DNA of 64,000 bases. It comes from Bacillota bacterium (GTDB lineage: Bacteria > Bacillota > Clostridia > Peptostreptococcales > Acidaminobacteraceae). The stretch is from NCBI GenBank assembly GCA_030529225.1, contig JAUMXH010000009.1:1-64000 (forward strand), given 5' to 3'. Below, in pieces: positions 33,501-42,383 of the stretch (the first letter of the stretch is position 1; the number at the start of each line of letters is the position of its first letter). Under the pieces are notes generated by a model that was given only the letters and a program-made list of their open reading frames with translations, searched no databases and had not been told where the DNA came from. The position numbers and the translations under genes were made by a program.

Positions 33501-33886
33501 TCGCTCCTGAGCGCATCGAGTTGGGAAAGAATCAGCTCCGTCAAAGACTTGGAGCGGTAGGACGCCCTGTAGGTTTCCAGCTTGGCATCCAGGCGTTTTA
33601 AGAGCTGCATCAGAACCAGCATCTTCCCGAATTCACTGATCAGGTTCTCGGGCCCGATTCCCACAAGATAGCCGAGCTCGTGCAGAAGTTTCTGAAATCC
33701 GTAAACCCTAACATGAAAAAGCCCCTCATATCCCGCTTGGTTTATGAGGTACTTTTCCGCATCAAAGGCAACCTGTTCCGGCACGACCAGAATCACATTC
33801 CCCCGAAGAATATCGAGCCCCTTGATATAGTCAAGTTCCATATGCGGAACTTGACTCGGGGTATGAATTACTTTTATCGTATTCAC
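30554..33886 (-). CDS. addB: ATP-dependent nuclease subunit B
   Basis: 1110 residues counted from GTG 33886, chosen because it overlaps the cyclophilin stop by one base and begins the conserved VIHTPSQ stretch; ribosome site weak. AddB supplies the second nuclease and Chi recognition. The nuclease core DYKTGNKEF is visible. Of the four Fe-S cysteines described for B. subtilis AddB, the first (QAACPYGFF) and the CPYC pair are present, but the fourth, six residues after the CPYC pair's second Cys, is Leu (CGYNGIL). The cluster ligand set is thus incomplete or shifted. Upstream neighbour cyclophilin, downstream addA: one operon. Confidence 0.94.
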   Translation of the reverse strand: MNTIKVIHTPSQVPHMELDYIKGLDILRGNVILVVPEQVAFDAEKYLINQAGYEGLFHVRVYGFQKLLHELGYLVGIGPENLISEFGKMLVLMQLLKRLDAKLETYRASYRSKSLTELILSQLDALRSEEIGTEDLLRLSESVRTSQPTLAKKLYELSLIMNEYLHFFEGGKIDQIELARRLTEHFLAEEGGRLLDDYDLVVDFFTGMSSSELSLLTAMASKAENAVFRMLHAGSGVAARYAHKFLAQMEQAFRESGQSYQIERISYPPGQSEKNAQAFASLFDYENKRYPTRPNFEIVSAGSREEELAYIAQDILSHMRSGNYKWNEFALVTSNMEVYEYSVDKVFQSYQIPYFRDENVPIVSFDAVLFLISSLRAVAGNFGTKQVIDCLKFASSLSLDEEEGAARYAAASEIERYALSMNLGYDRWFRQESFQFFAEDLGEEERGGMLAFKDEILTALRELRDAFQEAPTVKEKSLCFKSYLDRFAFFEFLEEKLFRHAESEEEDEYGKYAAIKRGLEEVFVQIEAFSGETESDAESFVELFLSALSSYQAGISPSSGLKVLSGSIERSKFLGVKILYVAGANDGALPQAKFGAKSIFSSSELSYLDELSEYDFKTVSKFIDKEIFDLYEKIIYASEKTVFTYPTTDEKKDELTESNWIKSLKKHFGIEEKYYEHGLRAIGESGRKQPFYEELFLQTNPRYFQNRGFDSEYSEEYSSFLQAENRLQGELLEHADEYVKKVARLREEDGLKSYRLSVSRLERQAACPYGFFVQYALKPVQNEYESVDYAMIGNVFHRALENFIKGYQSAEDKEDFSARSEAILKELFWESQQEEEVLKINAAFKKRFQYFEPSIKYIARSVLSQLQSTDACEMQTYTEKEFEHRFRNGDKELLIEGKIDRVDLLHFRGKDYLRVIDYKTGNKEFSEKDVREGTQLQLLTYLRALLEGEYKGAEALGAFYHSVRESFSDLAEIGEAGATEAEILKQYRLSGRYLHNEDLIKAADRALAESGESLSTNLSLLKSGSLSKRSATLIDEERFQELLEVSDRNIWRLLDEINSAKISVKNHDSRDYPCPYCGYNGILKLDKNRYREQFVDKKGREDASESEASE

Positions 33887-34647
33887 TAGTTCTTTTCTAC
33901 TTCCGGCACTTCGTAGCCGTTGAGCTCCACAGTCACCTTGGTGATTACGCAAGCAACGGCAGGCTTGTCATTCGGGCCGGTTTCGACTTCCGCGAGTGCA
34001 TCCAGGCTCTCTTCTCCCTCAGTCAGTGCGCCGAAGGCCGCATATTCGCCGTCCAGGAACAAGGCGTCCTTGTGGCAGATGAAGAATTGAGATCCCGCGC
34101 TGTTCGGCATCTGTGATCTGGCCATCGAGATGACGCCGCGCTTGTGCTGAATGTCGTTGCTCGCAAAGCCGTTTGATGCGAACTCTCCGAAGATTCCGTA
34201 TCCCGGGCCGCCCATGCCGGTTCCCTGAGGGTCTCCGCCTTGAATCATAAATCCTGAGATGATTCTGTGAAAGCCCAAGCCGTCATAGTAGCCGTCCTGA
34301 GCGAGGGAAACAAAGTTTGCCACCGTGTTCGGCGCCTTCTCAGGATAGAGTTCCAACTTCATATCCGCGAGGTCCTTGTCCCCGATCTTTGTGCTGATTG
34401 TTACTACCGGATGATTTGCCATATCGTTTTCTCCTTTTTGTTCTTCTTGACTCTTGTCCGTATTTTCCTGATCTTTTTGTTGATCCTTTTGTTCTTCCTG
34501 TTTTTGCTGCTCCGCTTCGTCCTTTTGCTCTTCTTCCGCAGCGCCCTTTGTCTCCTCAGCGGGCTTATCTCCTCCGCTGCCCGCCCCGCAGGCAGTGAGC
34601 GCCAAGACCAAACATAGAACCGACAACAGTGAAATGATTTTTTTCAT
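33886..34647 (-). CDS. Lipoprotein cyclophilin-type peptidyl-prolyl isomerase
   Basis: 253 residues. Lipobox LTAC (about residues 17-20), a Glu/Gln/Lys-rich linker to about residue 75, then a cyclophilin domain: FHRIISGFMIQGGDPQGTG, GVISMARS, NSAGSQFFI and AAFGALTEG. Catalyses prolyl isomerisation of exported proteins at the membrane surface. Met76 (nt 34422) starts the enzyme domain and is preceded by GGAG at 34434-34431, 8 nt away, so a cytosolic form could be made from the same mRNA, as in msrAB. It lies between cinA and addB in the long minus-strand run. Confidence 0.93.
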   Translation of the reverse strand: MKKIISLLSVLCLVLALTACGAGSGGDKPAEETKGAAEEEQKDEAEQQKQEEQKDQQKDQENTDKSQEEQKGENDMANHPVVTISTKIGDKDLADMKLELYPEKAPNTVANFVSLAQDGYYDGLGFHRIISGFMIQGGDPQGTGMGGPGYGIFGEFASNGFASNDIQHKRGVISMARSQMPNSAGSQFFICHKDALFLDGEYAAFGALTEGEESLDALAEVETGPNDKPAVACVITKVTVELNGYEVPEVEKN

Positions 34648-34722
34648 AGCTTCCTCCTAAATTCTTGCTCCGAACGAAATCCGATCCGAGGCCCAATCCG
34701 TGCCCCGCCCGACCTTGCCCGT

Positions 34723-35961
34723 CTAATAGAGCCGCTCCAAGACCTCAAAGAAGGCCCTTCTGCAACTGTTCTCGCGAACGATTTCCCTGTCTCCGATGAG
34801 CTTGTAAGACTTCGCAATGTTCCTGTCCCCGTACAAAATCGCAATGTAGACCATTCCCACCGGAGTCTTCTCGGTACCGCCCTCCGGACCCGCCACGCCG
34901 CTGATCGACACGCAGACATCCGCCTTGCTGAGTTCGTACAGGCCGTCATTCATCGCGAGCACGCATTGGGCGGAAACCGCACCGTGCTCTTCCAAGACTT
35001 CTTTGGGAACCCCGAGCCGCTCGATTTTTTGCTGATTGGAATAGGTCACGATGCCCAGGTCAAAGACCGCTGACGAGCCCGGAACATCGGTCAAAAACTT
35101 GGATGCCAGGCCGCCGGTGCAGCTCTCGGCAATCGCAATTTTCAGGTTTTTCTCCTTTAAGACTTTGTAGAGCTTCTCGTTCAGGTCCTCTCCCTCATAG
35201 GAGAAGATATTCCTTTCGAGCCGCTCCCGCAGTTGTGTCACGACCGGTTCAAAAACTTCCTCCGCCTCGCGCTCCGTATGTTTCATCGTGGAAAGTCGGA
35301 GTTTTACGAGGCCCGGAGAGGCGTAGATGCCGATGCTCGGGTCGGTTTGACCCGCAAAGATGTCATCGATCAAAGTCGCGCACTTCGATTCCCCGATTCC
35401 GAACAGGTGAATGAACTTATTGAAGAGGTGCAGATCCCCGTCCTCCAAGAGGCGCTTGAGCGGTGCCAAAACCGCTTCGAGTTCTCTGGGAGGCCCCGGC
35501 AGACAGATGATGGTGAGCCCGTCCTTACTGACCAGGAAGCCGGCCGCCGTGCCGAGCGGGTTCGGAAGGATGCGCGCGCCCTCGGGAAAAAAGGCCTGGG
35601 AACTGTTGTTTTCCGTAAACTCAAAGCCCTTTTGACGGAAGATGCGCTTCATCTCGGCCATCACGTTTTCGTCTTCGACCAGGCGCAAGCCCAGAAAGTC
35701 CGCGACCACATCCCTGCTGATGTCATCGAGCGTTGGCCCGAGCCCGCCGGTACAAATAATCAAGTCACTGCTGTGAGACAAAAACTCCAAGGCATCCTTG
35801 ATGCGCTCGGGATTGTCCCCCACCGACAGGTGATTGTAAACCGAGTAGCCCAGGTCGTTGAGTTCCCTGGACAACACATTCGCGTGGGTGTTCAAAGTGT
35901 GCCCCACCAACAGTTCCGACCCGATGTTCAGAATCCCGACTCTCTTGCCTATCTTGTCCAT
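34723..35961 (-). CDS. cinA: CinA family protein (NMN deamidase-type)
   Basis: 412 residues. N-terminal MoCF-biosynthesis domain (GSELLVGHTLNTHA; TGGLGPTLDD; GIGESK) and C-terminal PncC-type domain (AESCTGGL; SGVAGPEGGT; PVGMVYI). The family hydrolyses ADP-ribose and nicotinamide mononucleotide and is competence-associated in Bacillota, often next to recA. Here it follows pgsA by 8 nt, which is the common cinA-pgsA order. GGGGGAAAC precedes the ATG. Confidence 0.95.
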   Translation of the reverse strand: MDKIGKRVGILNIGSELLVGHTLNTHANVLSRELNDLGYSVYNHLSVGDNPERIKDALEFLSHSSDLIICTGGLGPTLDDISRDVVADFLGLRLVEDENVMAEMKRIFRQKGFEFTENNSSQAFFPEGARILPNPLGTAAGFLVSKDGLTIICLPGPPRELEAVLAPLKRLLEDGDLHLFNKFIHLFGIGESKCATLIDDIFAGQTDPSIGIYASPGLVKLRLSTMKHTEREAEEVFEPVVTQLRERLERNIFSYEGEDLNEKLYKVLKEKNLKIAIAESCTGGLASKFLTDVPGSSAVFDLGIVTYSNQQKIERLGVPKEVLEEHGAVSAQCVLAMNDGLYELSKADVCVSISGVAGPEGGTEKTPVGMVYIAILYGDRNIAKSYKLIGDREIVRENSCRRAFFEVLERLY

Positions 35962-35969
35962 GTTTCCCC

Positions 35970-36506
35970 CTATTCTTCCAAGACTCGCCTGTTTTTATAA
36001 ATGTAATTCACGCCCGAAAGGATGGTCAGAACGACCGCAAGCAGAAGCAGGGCGTAGCCCGCTCGGAAGATGAGATCCACTTTAAAGGCCTTCCCGAACA
36101 GAATCATCAGGATGGAAATCATCTGAAAGACTGTCTTGATTTTGCCCAGAATATCCGCCGCAATCACGATGTTGTGCGCGGCCGCGACCGCTCTGAAAAT
36201 ACTCATCATCAAATCCCTGGAAAGGATGACGATGACGAGCCAGCCGTAGATGTAGCCCTTTTCCACCAGGAGAATCAGCGCCGAAAAAACCAGGATTTTA
36301 TCCGCCAAGGGGTCCGTCAACTTGCCGAGCTTGGTAATCTGGTTGTATTTTCTGGCGATGTAGCCATCCAAAAAATCGGTAAACGAAGCCGCGGCAAACA
36401 CAAAAAAAGCAGCGATCTGAGCGTACATATGGTTCACATAAAACAGCACGATGAACAGGACGGCCAGGCCGAACCGAAGCATGGTGAGCTTATTTGCGGT
36501 ATTCAA
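35970..36506 (-). CDS. pgsA: CDP-diacylglycerol-glycerol-3-phosphate 3-phosphatidyltransferase
   Basis: 178 residues with four or five hydrophobic helices. The CDP-alcohol phosphotransferase motif DG-x2-AR-x8-G-x3-D-x3-D is seen as DGYIARK then GKLTDPLADK. It makes phosphatidylglycerol phosphate. TTG start at 36506 after a GGGGGAAC ribosome site. In the run rimO-pgsA-cinA, typical for Bacillota. Confidence 0.95.
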   Translation of the reverse strand: MNTANKLTMLRFGLAVLFIVLFYVNHMYAQIAAFFVFAAASFTDFLDGYIARKYNQITKLGKLTDPLADKILVFSALILLVEKGYIYGWLVIVILSRDLMMSIFRAVAAAHNIVIAADILGKIKTVFQMISILMILFGKAFKVDLIFRAGYALLLLAVVLTILSGVNYIYKNRRVLEE

Positions 36507-36587
36507 TTTTGTTCCCCCTTCCGGAATCCCTGACGGAATCCAAATTTTTTTTTACTTGCAAAAGGCGAAGCCCGCCTTTCTTTTTTT

Positions 36588-37937
36588 CTATCTTTCTACC
36601 CTACAATATACATCATGTTCATCGGCATTTACAACCCTTACATCCACAAATTCGCCCGGCTTTAAAGGCGCTCCCTGCGGAGCTTCCACGTAGCTCAGAC
36701 CGTCCACATCCGGAGAGTCCCGGTAGGTCCTGCCCACATAGGACTGCCCGTCGAATCCGTCGATGAGGACGCGCTCTATCCGGCCGATTCTCGCCTCCTG
36801 CTTTTGGAAGGAAATCTCCTCCTGCAGCGACATCAGCTCCGCCCTTCGCATCTCCTTGACATCCTCGCTCAGCTTCCCGTCGAGGGTAGAAGAGTGGCTT
36901 CCTTCCTCGTCCGAGTACGCGAAGACGCCGACCCGGTCCAGCCTGCACTCGGCCAAAAAGGCCATCAACTCCTCAAAGTCTTCTTCGGTCTCGCCCGGAA
37001 ACCCGGCGATAAAGGTGCTGCGGATGCAAGCCTCGGGCATGCTTTCCCGAATCTTTCGAATCAAGCGCAGGATATCGCCCTTGCTCGTGTTTCTGCGCAT
37101 GCGTTTCAGCATGCGGTCGCTGATGTGTTGCAGCGGGATGTCAAAGTAGGGAAGCACCTTCTCCGAGCCCGCGATATAGTCGATCAAATCGTCTCTGATG
37201 ACGTCCGGATACATATAGTGGAGCCGGATCCACTCGATGCCCTCGACCTGCTCGAGCTCCTTCAGCAGAGCAAGGAGGCTTACCCCGCTCCCCAGATCGA
37301 TGCCGTAGCGAGAGGTATCCTGGGCGATCACGATCAGCTCCTTCGTTCCCGACTCCGCCAAATAGCGACTTTCCTTCAGCAAGTCCTCGATGCCGAGCGA
37401 CTTGTAGCGCCCCTTGAGCTGCGGAATGATGCAGAAGGAGCAGGCGTTGTTGCAGCCCTCCGAAATCTTTAAAAACGAGTAGTGGGACGGGGTGCTGAGG
37501 TAGCGGTTCACCGTCGGATTGTAGATTCTGTCCAGGTTGCCGGTGTAGTCCTGAAAGCCGAGCCCCAGGCGCAACTTTGTCATCACCTCGACCACCCTGT
37601 CGTAGTTCGCGGTCCCGATCAAAGCGTCGAGTTCGGGGATCTCGTCCCTGAGCTCCCTTGGGTAGCGCTCGGCCAGGCAACCCGCAAGCAACAATTTTTT
37701 TTCGGGGTACTCCTCCTTTAAAACCGCCATTTCACAAGCGAGTTCGACCGATTCCATCTTGGCATCGAGGATGAAGGAACAGGTGTTGATCACGATGAAG
37801 TCGGCTTCCGACGGGTGATCGATCAGTTCGCAGCCCGCTTCCAGGATGGCCCCCGCCATCACCTCGCTGTCGACTGTATTCTTCGCGCAGCCCAGGCTCT
37901 CTATCGCTACCTTGAGACCCCTCAGTCCGTTATGCAT
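36588..37937 (-). CDS. rimO: Ribosomal protein S12 methylthiotransferase
   Basis: 449 residues. Methylthiolates an Asp of ribosomal protein S12. UPF0004 domain with ESLGCAKNTVDSE and INTCSF, radical SAM cluster CNNACSFC, and C-terminal TRAM-like region. ATG 37937 is chosen (GAGGA upstream); GTG 37949 is possible. The start overlaps the ftsK 3' end by 8 nt. Confidence 0.95.
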   Translation of the reverse strand: MHNGLRGLKVAIESLGCAKNTVDSEVMAGAILEAGCELIDHPSEADFIVINTCSFILDAKMESVELACEMAVLKEEYPEKKLLLAGCLAERYPRELRDEIPELDALIGTANYDRVVEVMTKLRLGLGFQDYTGNLDRIYNPTVNRYLSTPSHYSFLKISEGCNNACSFCIIPQLKGRYKSLGIEDLLKESRYLAESGTKELIVIAQDTSRYGIDLGSGVSLLALLKELEQVEGIEWIRLHYMYPDVIRDDLIDYIAGSEKVLPYFDIPLQHISDRMLKRMRRNTSKGDILRLIRKIRESMPEACIRSTFIAGFPGETEEDFEELMAFLAECRLDRVGVFAYSDEEGSHSSTLDGKLSEDVKEMRRAELMSLQEEISFQKQEARIGRIERVLIDGFDGQSYVGRTYRDSPDVDGLSYVEAPQGAPLKPGEFVDVRVVNADEHDVYCRVER

Positions 37938-40755
37938 CGTAATCCTCACTCTCCCAATGGCCGCCGCTGATCAAAACCTCCCGCGGTTTTGCGCCCCTGC
38001 TCGGGCCGACGACGCCCTTCTCTTCCATCTCTTCTATGATTCTGGCGGCGCGGTTGTAGCCGATTCTGAACTTGCGCTGTATCATCGAGGTCGAGGCCTT
38101 CTCCGAGCGAATCACAAACTGAATCGCCGCGTCCAGCAGCTCGTCGCTCTCGCCGTCCTCGCCGCTCGCATAGTCCTGCAAATGGCTGCCGTCCACGACC
38201 GACTCGTTATACTCGAGCTCCCCGTCATACTGCTGCTTCACATAGTCGACCAGGGCCTCCACCTCGTGGTCGGTCACCAGGGCGCCCTGCACCCTGGTCG
38301 GCTTGGACTTGCCGGCGCTCAGGAAGAGCATGTCGCCCTTTCCGAGGAGCTTGTCGGCCCCCTGCTCGTCCAGAATGGTGCGGGAATCGATCTGCGAGGA
38401 AACCGCAAAGGCGATGCGGGAAGGGATGTTGGCCTTGATGAGACCGGTGATGACGTCCACCGAAGGTCTCTGGGTCGCGACGATCAGGTGCATGCCGGCG
38501 GCCCTTGCCATCTGTGCGATTCTGGCGATCGACTCCTCGACCTGCTTTCCGGCGACGACCATCAGGTCGGCCAGCTCGTCGATGATGATGACGATGCGCG
38601 GCATGAACTCCATCTCTGCTTCGGGTTCCTCGTTCACGACCTTGTAAACGAAGCCGTCCTCGGCATCTTCGTCAAACGGCGCGGGAGCCTCCGCATCGAA
38701 GTCCTCTTCCAGGATGCCGTTTTCGCGAATCTCTTCCTCGGCTTCGCGAAGGGCCTCGCTCTCGCGCTTCCACTCCTCGTATTTTTCGTTGTAAGAATTG
38801 ATATCTTTGACCCTGTACTCGGCAAACTTCGCGTACCTTTGGGTCATCTCATTGACCGCCCAGCTTAGGGCGACCGAGGCCTTGCTCGGATCGGTCACGA
38901 CCGGCAGCAAGAGGTGGGGAATCCCGTTGTAAATGCTGAGCTCGACCACCTTGGGGTCTATCATCAGGAACTTGACCTCGCTCGGCTTGGCGTTAAACAG
39001 GATACTGCTGATGATCGTGTTCACGCAGACGCTCTTGCCGGAACCGGTGGCGCCGGCAATCAAAAGGTGGGGCATCTTTGCGAGGTCCGCGACGATCTCC
39101 TCGCCCGAGATGTCCTTGCCCAGACCGAACTTGATCTTGGATGCTTGATTGGCATAGGCCTTGGATTCCAGGACTTCCCGGAGCCGGACCATCGAGATGT
39201 TATCGTTCGGGACCTCGATTCCGACCGCGGATTTTCCGGGAATCGGCGCCAGAATTCTGACGTTGGTCGCCGCGAGCCGCATCGCGATGTCATCGCTCAA
39301 AGCCGCAATCTTGCTGATCTTGACCCCCGCCCTCGGCTTCACCTCAAAACGCGTAATCATCGGCCCCTGGACCGCGCTGGTCACGCTCGCCTCGACCTTA
39401 AAACTGCGGAAGGTCTCCTCCAGGATCGCCGCCTTGTTCATAATGGCAATCTCGCTCTCCTCGCTCTTGGAAGATTCCCCGCGAATCAGCAAATCAAAGC
39501 TCGGGAGCACGTAGTCCTCGTCTCCCTCTCTCCTTTCCGCCTGTCGGAGCGGCGCGATCTCAGCAGATTCCGGCTTTTCTTCGGGCTTTCTTCTCTGTAT
39601 CACAAAGGCAGGCTTAAGCAATGCCTCTTCCTCCTCAAGCTCGCCCTCAGGCGGCTCGGTCTCCCCTTCCGGGCGCGGATTCGGCCCCCCTTCTTCCGCC
39701 ATGGATTCCGCCTCGGAATAGCTCAGCCCCCTCTCTTCCAGGGCGTCGTCGTACTTGTAATACGACGCCTGCTCCGCTTCCGGAACGATTAAGTCCGCAA
39801 GTTTTGAGGCCTTGGAGCCCGGGATGTCGATGAACTTGAACTCCTCGGAGCTCCTCTCATAAAAATCCGAGGCGTCGTCGTAAACGGACGCCCCCACTGC
39901 AGCAGAGCTCTTCCTCCAGGCCTGCACGGCCTTCTCGTAGTCAAATTCTCCAAAGCCGCCGAGCTCTTCCAAGCGCTCCACCTTGTCCCAATCGATGTGG
40001 TCGAGGTCAATAGAGGCCGCAGCAGGCTTCTTGGCAAGCGACTCGCCGGCGTCCGGCTCCGCCTCGTTCGCGGCGACGCCGTCAAAGAGGCTCCTTCTGC
40101 CCTCCATCGCCTTTTCGCCGGTCTTTTTGATGCCCTTCCCGAAGAGCAGCATCAGTTCCGAGAGCTGAAAGCGCGAGGCCAAAATCAGAAAAATCAGGCT
40201 CAGGGCGATGATGCCGAGGATGGTTCCCGCATAGCCGAGCAGGCCGTAAGTCGGTACAAAAATCAGGTTTCCGACCAAGCCCGCGCCGATGAACTTCGTG
40301 CCGTTCACATAGACCTTGCTGATGTCCGCAAAGCTCAGACTCAGCGGAAGGGCCGCCGCCCTGCTGTAAAATCCCACCAGGAGAGTCTGTGCGATAAATA
40401 GGGCGAGCAGGGCGAGCAAATATCGCTTCCTCGCGCGCCTGAGCTTCCCGATGATCGAGGTCAGCAGAATCGCCATAAAAAAGTACGGGATAAAGTACAT
40501 CGAAACCGAGAAGAGGCCCGAGAGAATGTCCCGCGTCGCCTCCCCTACGATCCCCATCGGGAATCCGTGCACCGATACCGCGAGCGCCACCGACAAGAGG
40601 AAGAACACGATCAGCTTTAACTCGAACACGAGGTTCTGATCCAAGCGCTCGTCCCTTCCGGCCGCTTTTTTAGAAGGCGCCTTGGAACTTGCAGCCTTCT
40701 TCGGCGCCGCTTTTTTAGCGGTTTTGCCCGTTTTTTTACTGTCTTTTTTTGCCAT
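37930..40755 (-). CDS. ftsK: DNA translocase FtsK/SpoIIIE
   Basis: 941 residues. Four N-terminal membrane helices (about residues 25-185), a long acidic linker, then the RecA-like motor with Walker A AGATGSGKSVCVN and Walker B IIIDELADLM, and a gamma winged helix (RKFRIGYNRAARII). It pumps chromosome DNA through the septum. Unusual: between VKDINSYNEKY and MPRIVIIIDELAD there is a stretch of about 60 residues rich in Asp/Glu, longer than in relatives I know. A Lys/Ala-rich N-terminus precedes the first helix. ATG 40755 or TTG 40764 may be the start. Confidence 0.95.
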   Translation of the reverse strand: MAKKDSKKTGKTAKKAAPKKAASSKAPSKKAAGRDERLDQNLVFELKLIVFFLLSVALAVSVHGFPMGIVGEATRDILSGLFSVSMYFIPYFFMAILLTSIIGKLRRARKRYLLALLALFIAQTLLVGFYSRAAALPLSLSFADISKVYVNGTKFIGAGLVGNLIFVPTYGLLGYAGTILGIIALSLIFLILASRFQLSELMLLFGKGIKKTGEKAMEGRRSLFDGVAANEAEPDAGESLAKKPAAASIDLDHIDWDKVERLEELGGFGEFDYEKAVQAWRKSSAAVGASVYDDASDFYERSSEEFKFIDIPGSKASKLADLIVPEAEQASYYKYDDALEERGLSYSEAESMAEEGGPNPRPEGETEPPEGELEEEEALLKPAFVIQRRKPEEKPESAEIAPLRQAERREGDEDYVLPSFDLLIRGESSKSEESEIAIMNKAAILEETFRSFKVEASVTSAVQGPMITRFEVKPRAGVKISKIAALSDDIAMRLAATNVRILAPIPGKSAVGIEVPNDNISMVRLREVLESKAYANQASKIKFGLGKDISGEEIVADLAKMPHLLIAGATGSGKSVCVNTIISSILFNAKPSEVKFLMIDPKVVELSIYNGIPHLLLPVVTDPSKASVALSWAVNEMTQRYAKFAEYRVKDINSYNEKYEEWKRESEALREAEEEIRENGILEEDFDAEAPAPFDEDAEDGFVYKVVNEEPEAEMEFMPRIVIIIDELADLMVVAGKQVEESIARIAQMARAAGMHLIVATQRPSVDVITGLIKANIPSRIAFAVSSQIDSRTILDEQGADKLLGKGDMLFLSAGKSKPTRVQGALVTDHEVEALVDYVKQQYDGELEYNESVVDGSHLQDYASGEDGESDELLDAAIQFVIRSEKASTSMIQRKFRIGYNRAARIIEEMEEKGVVGPSRGAKPREVLISGGHWESEDYDA

Positions 40756-40865
40756 GTTTACCAAACCTATCTATACTTACTGTTTTGATTCTTTTATTTT
40801 GATTCCGTTTCCGCATATTGATTCACGCTCCGCGCGCCTCATTCCCGTTCCCGAGCTCGCCGGTT

Positions 40866-41405
40866 TTAAGAGAAGAGGCTCATCGTATCGGATTCTTCGA
40901 GCTCCGGAAGCTCCGAAATATTCTTCAATCCGAACTTGACCAAAAAGGTTTCGGTCGTCCCGTAAATCACCGGAAGGCCCGGAGCATCCTTCTTGCCGAT
41001 CGGCTCGATCAAATCGAGGTCAATCAGGCTCTGCACGATCTTCGCCGAGTTTACCCCCCGTATCCGCTCAATGTCGCGCTTGGTCGCCTCCTGCCGGTAC
41101 GCCACAATCGACAGAACCTCGAGCTGAGGCTTGCTGAGCCCCTTGCTCTTGTCGGTCTCAAAGAGCAGGTCCACCGATTCGGCATAGTCGGGCTTCACGA
41201 CGATCTGCAGGGACAGGTTGAGCTCCAAGAGTTCGAGTGCGGACTCTTCCTTGTAGCGCTCCCGCAAGAGCTCGATCGCCCCCTTCAGGTCCTCAAACTC
41301 CACTCCCAGAATCTTGGTGCACTTTCGATAAGACAGGGGCTCCGCATACGAAAACAGGATGGCCTCCAGTCTCTTACTCAGTTCTTTCCATTCGCTCCGT
41401 TCCAT
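40866..41405 (-). CDS. scpB: Segregation and condensation protein B
   Basis: 179 residues, two winged-helix domains (KRLEAILFSYAEPLS; QLEVLSIVAYRQEATKRDIERIRG). Binds ScpA and, with SMC, condenses the chromosome. ATG 41405 follows the scpA stop directly; ATG 41420 inside scpA is an alternative. 110 nt separate it from ftsK. Confidence 0.93.
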   Translation of the reverse strand: MERSEWKELSKRLEAILFSYAEPLSYRKCTKILGVEFEDLKGAIELLRERYKEESALELLELNLSLQIVVKPDYAESVDLLFETDKSKGLSKPQLEVLSIVAYRQEATKRDIERIRGVNSAKIVQSLIDLDLIEPIGKKDAPGLPVIYGTTETFLVKFGLKNISELPELEESDTMSLFS

Positions 41406-41406
41406 A

Positions 41407-42153
41407 TTACACGCCCACATATTCCAATTCGATTTCGCCGTACTGCTTCTCCTGCACCGCTTGCAGGAGCTTATCCTTCATCAGGTTGAGAATCGACATG
41501 AAGCTGACAATCAGCTCCTCCGCCGAGTGTAAATCCTGTATCAGTTCCATAAAATTCGCCTTTTTTGCGCCCTTCATAAAGTGTAAAATGCGCTCTGTCC
41601 GCTCCTCCAGGTCGATGCTCTCCCGCTCGATGGACTCAAAAAAGCCCTTCCGGCTCTCATCCTCCAGCGGCATGCGCAGGAGCAGTTTTCGATACAGGGC
41701 GCCGAGGAGTTCCGAATCGATGCCCTCAAAACTCAGCTTGTCCTCTTTCATGCGCGGCAGCGACTTGGCTTCCTTAAAGCGCCTGCCCCCGTACCTGTCG
41801 TAGAGAAGCGCCAGCTCCTCGCTGAGTTGTTTAAACTGCTTGTACTCGATCAGGCGCTGCATCAAATCGTACCTCGGATCCTCCTCCGAAAGGAGCATCA
41901 CATCCTGATAGGCACTCTCGTTGTTCGGCAGAAGCATCCTCGCCTTGATTTCAAGCAGGTTGGAAGCCATCAGAACGAACTCTGTGGCGAGCTCAATCCT
42001 GTTTCTTTTGACCGCCTCCAGGTAGGCCAAAAACTGGTCTGTGATGACCGAGATTTCGATGTCGTAGAGGTCGATGTCGTTTTTTTCGATTAAGTGCAAC
42101 AGGAGTGACAGGGGTCCGTCAAAGTGTTGCAAGGTCAAATGTAAATCCTGCAT
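41407..42153 (-). CDS. scpA: Segregation and condensation protein A (kleisin)
   Basis: 248 residues. N-terminal FDGPLSLLLHLIEKNDIDLYD is the SMC-binding signature; FVLMASNLLEIKARMLLP and the C-terminal winged helix complete the kleisin. First gene of the long minus-strand run ending at 26751. TATAGAAT upstream (about 42220) may be the -10. Confidence 0.95.
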   Translation of the reverse strand: MQDLHLTLQHFDGPLSLLLHLIEKNDIDLYDIEISVITDQFLAYLEAVKRNRIELATEFVLMASNLLEIKARMLLPNNESAYQDVMLLSEEDPRYDLMQRLIEYKQFKQLSEELALLYDRYGGRRFKEAKSLPRMKEDKLSFEGIDSELLGALYRKLLLRMPLEDESRKGFFESIERESIDLEERTERILHFMKGAKKANFMELIQDLHSAEELIVSFMSILNLMKDKLLQAVQEKQYGEIELEYVGV

Positions 42154-42330
42154 GAAAGCGTCTATCCTATTCGTTTTAAAGCATCACAAACTTGCGCTTC
42201 CCGTTGAGCGCTACTTCTAATTCTATAACAAAAGGGGGCGATATGCAAGCTTTGAAGCCGAGCTTCCCGCCCCTCTTTTTGCCTGCAAACAGCGCGCTGA
42301 AAGGCCTCCCACGCCCCGGAATCCGCGCAT

Positions 42331-42362
42331 AAAAAAAGCGCCTTTTCGGTCAGAAAAGCCGC
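42331..42362 (-). terminator. Terminator of the small-partner/arsA/YjfB unit
   Basis: On the minus strand GCGGCTTTTC, loop TGACC, GAAAAGGCGC with one mismatch, then seven T. Lies 22 nt after the YjfB stop. The remaining bases 42154-42330 hold the likely scpA promoter and no gene. Confidence 0.85.
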
Positions 42363-42383
42363 CTTTCTTGTAGGAAGCGAGGA

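Noticed and set aside
42154-42330. Possible small gene between scpA and the YjfB terminator
   Set aside because: No start with a ribosome site; only a promoter-like TATAGAAT.
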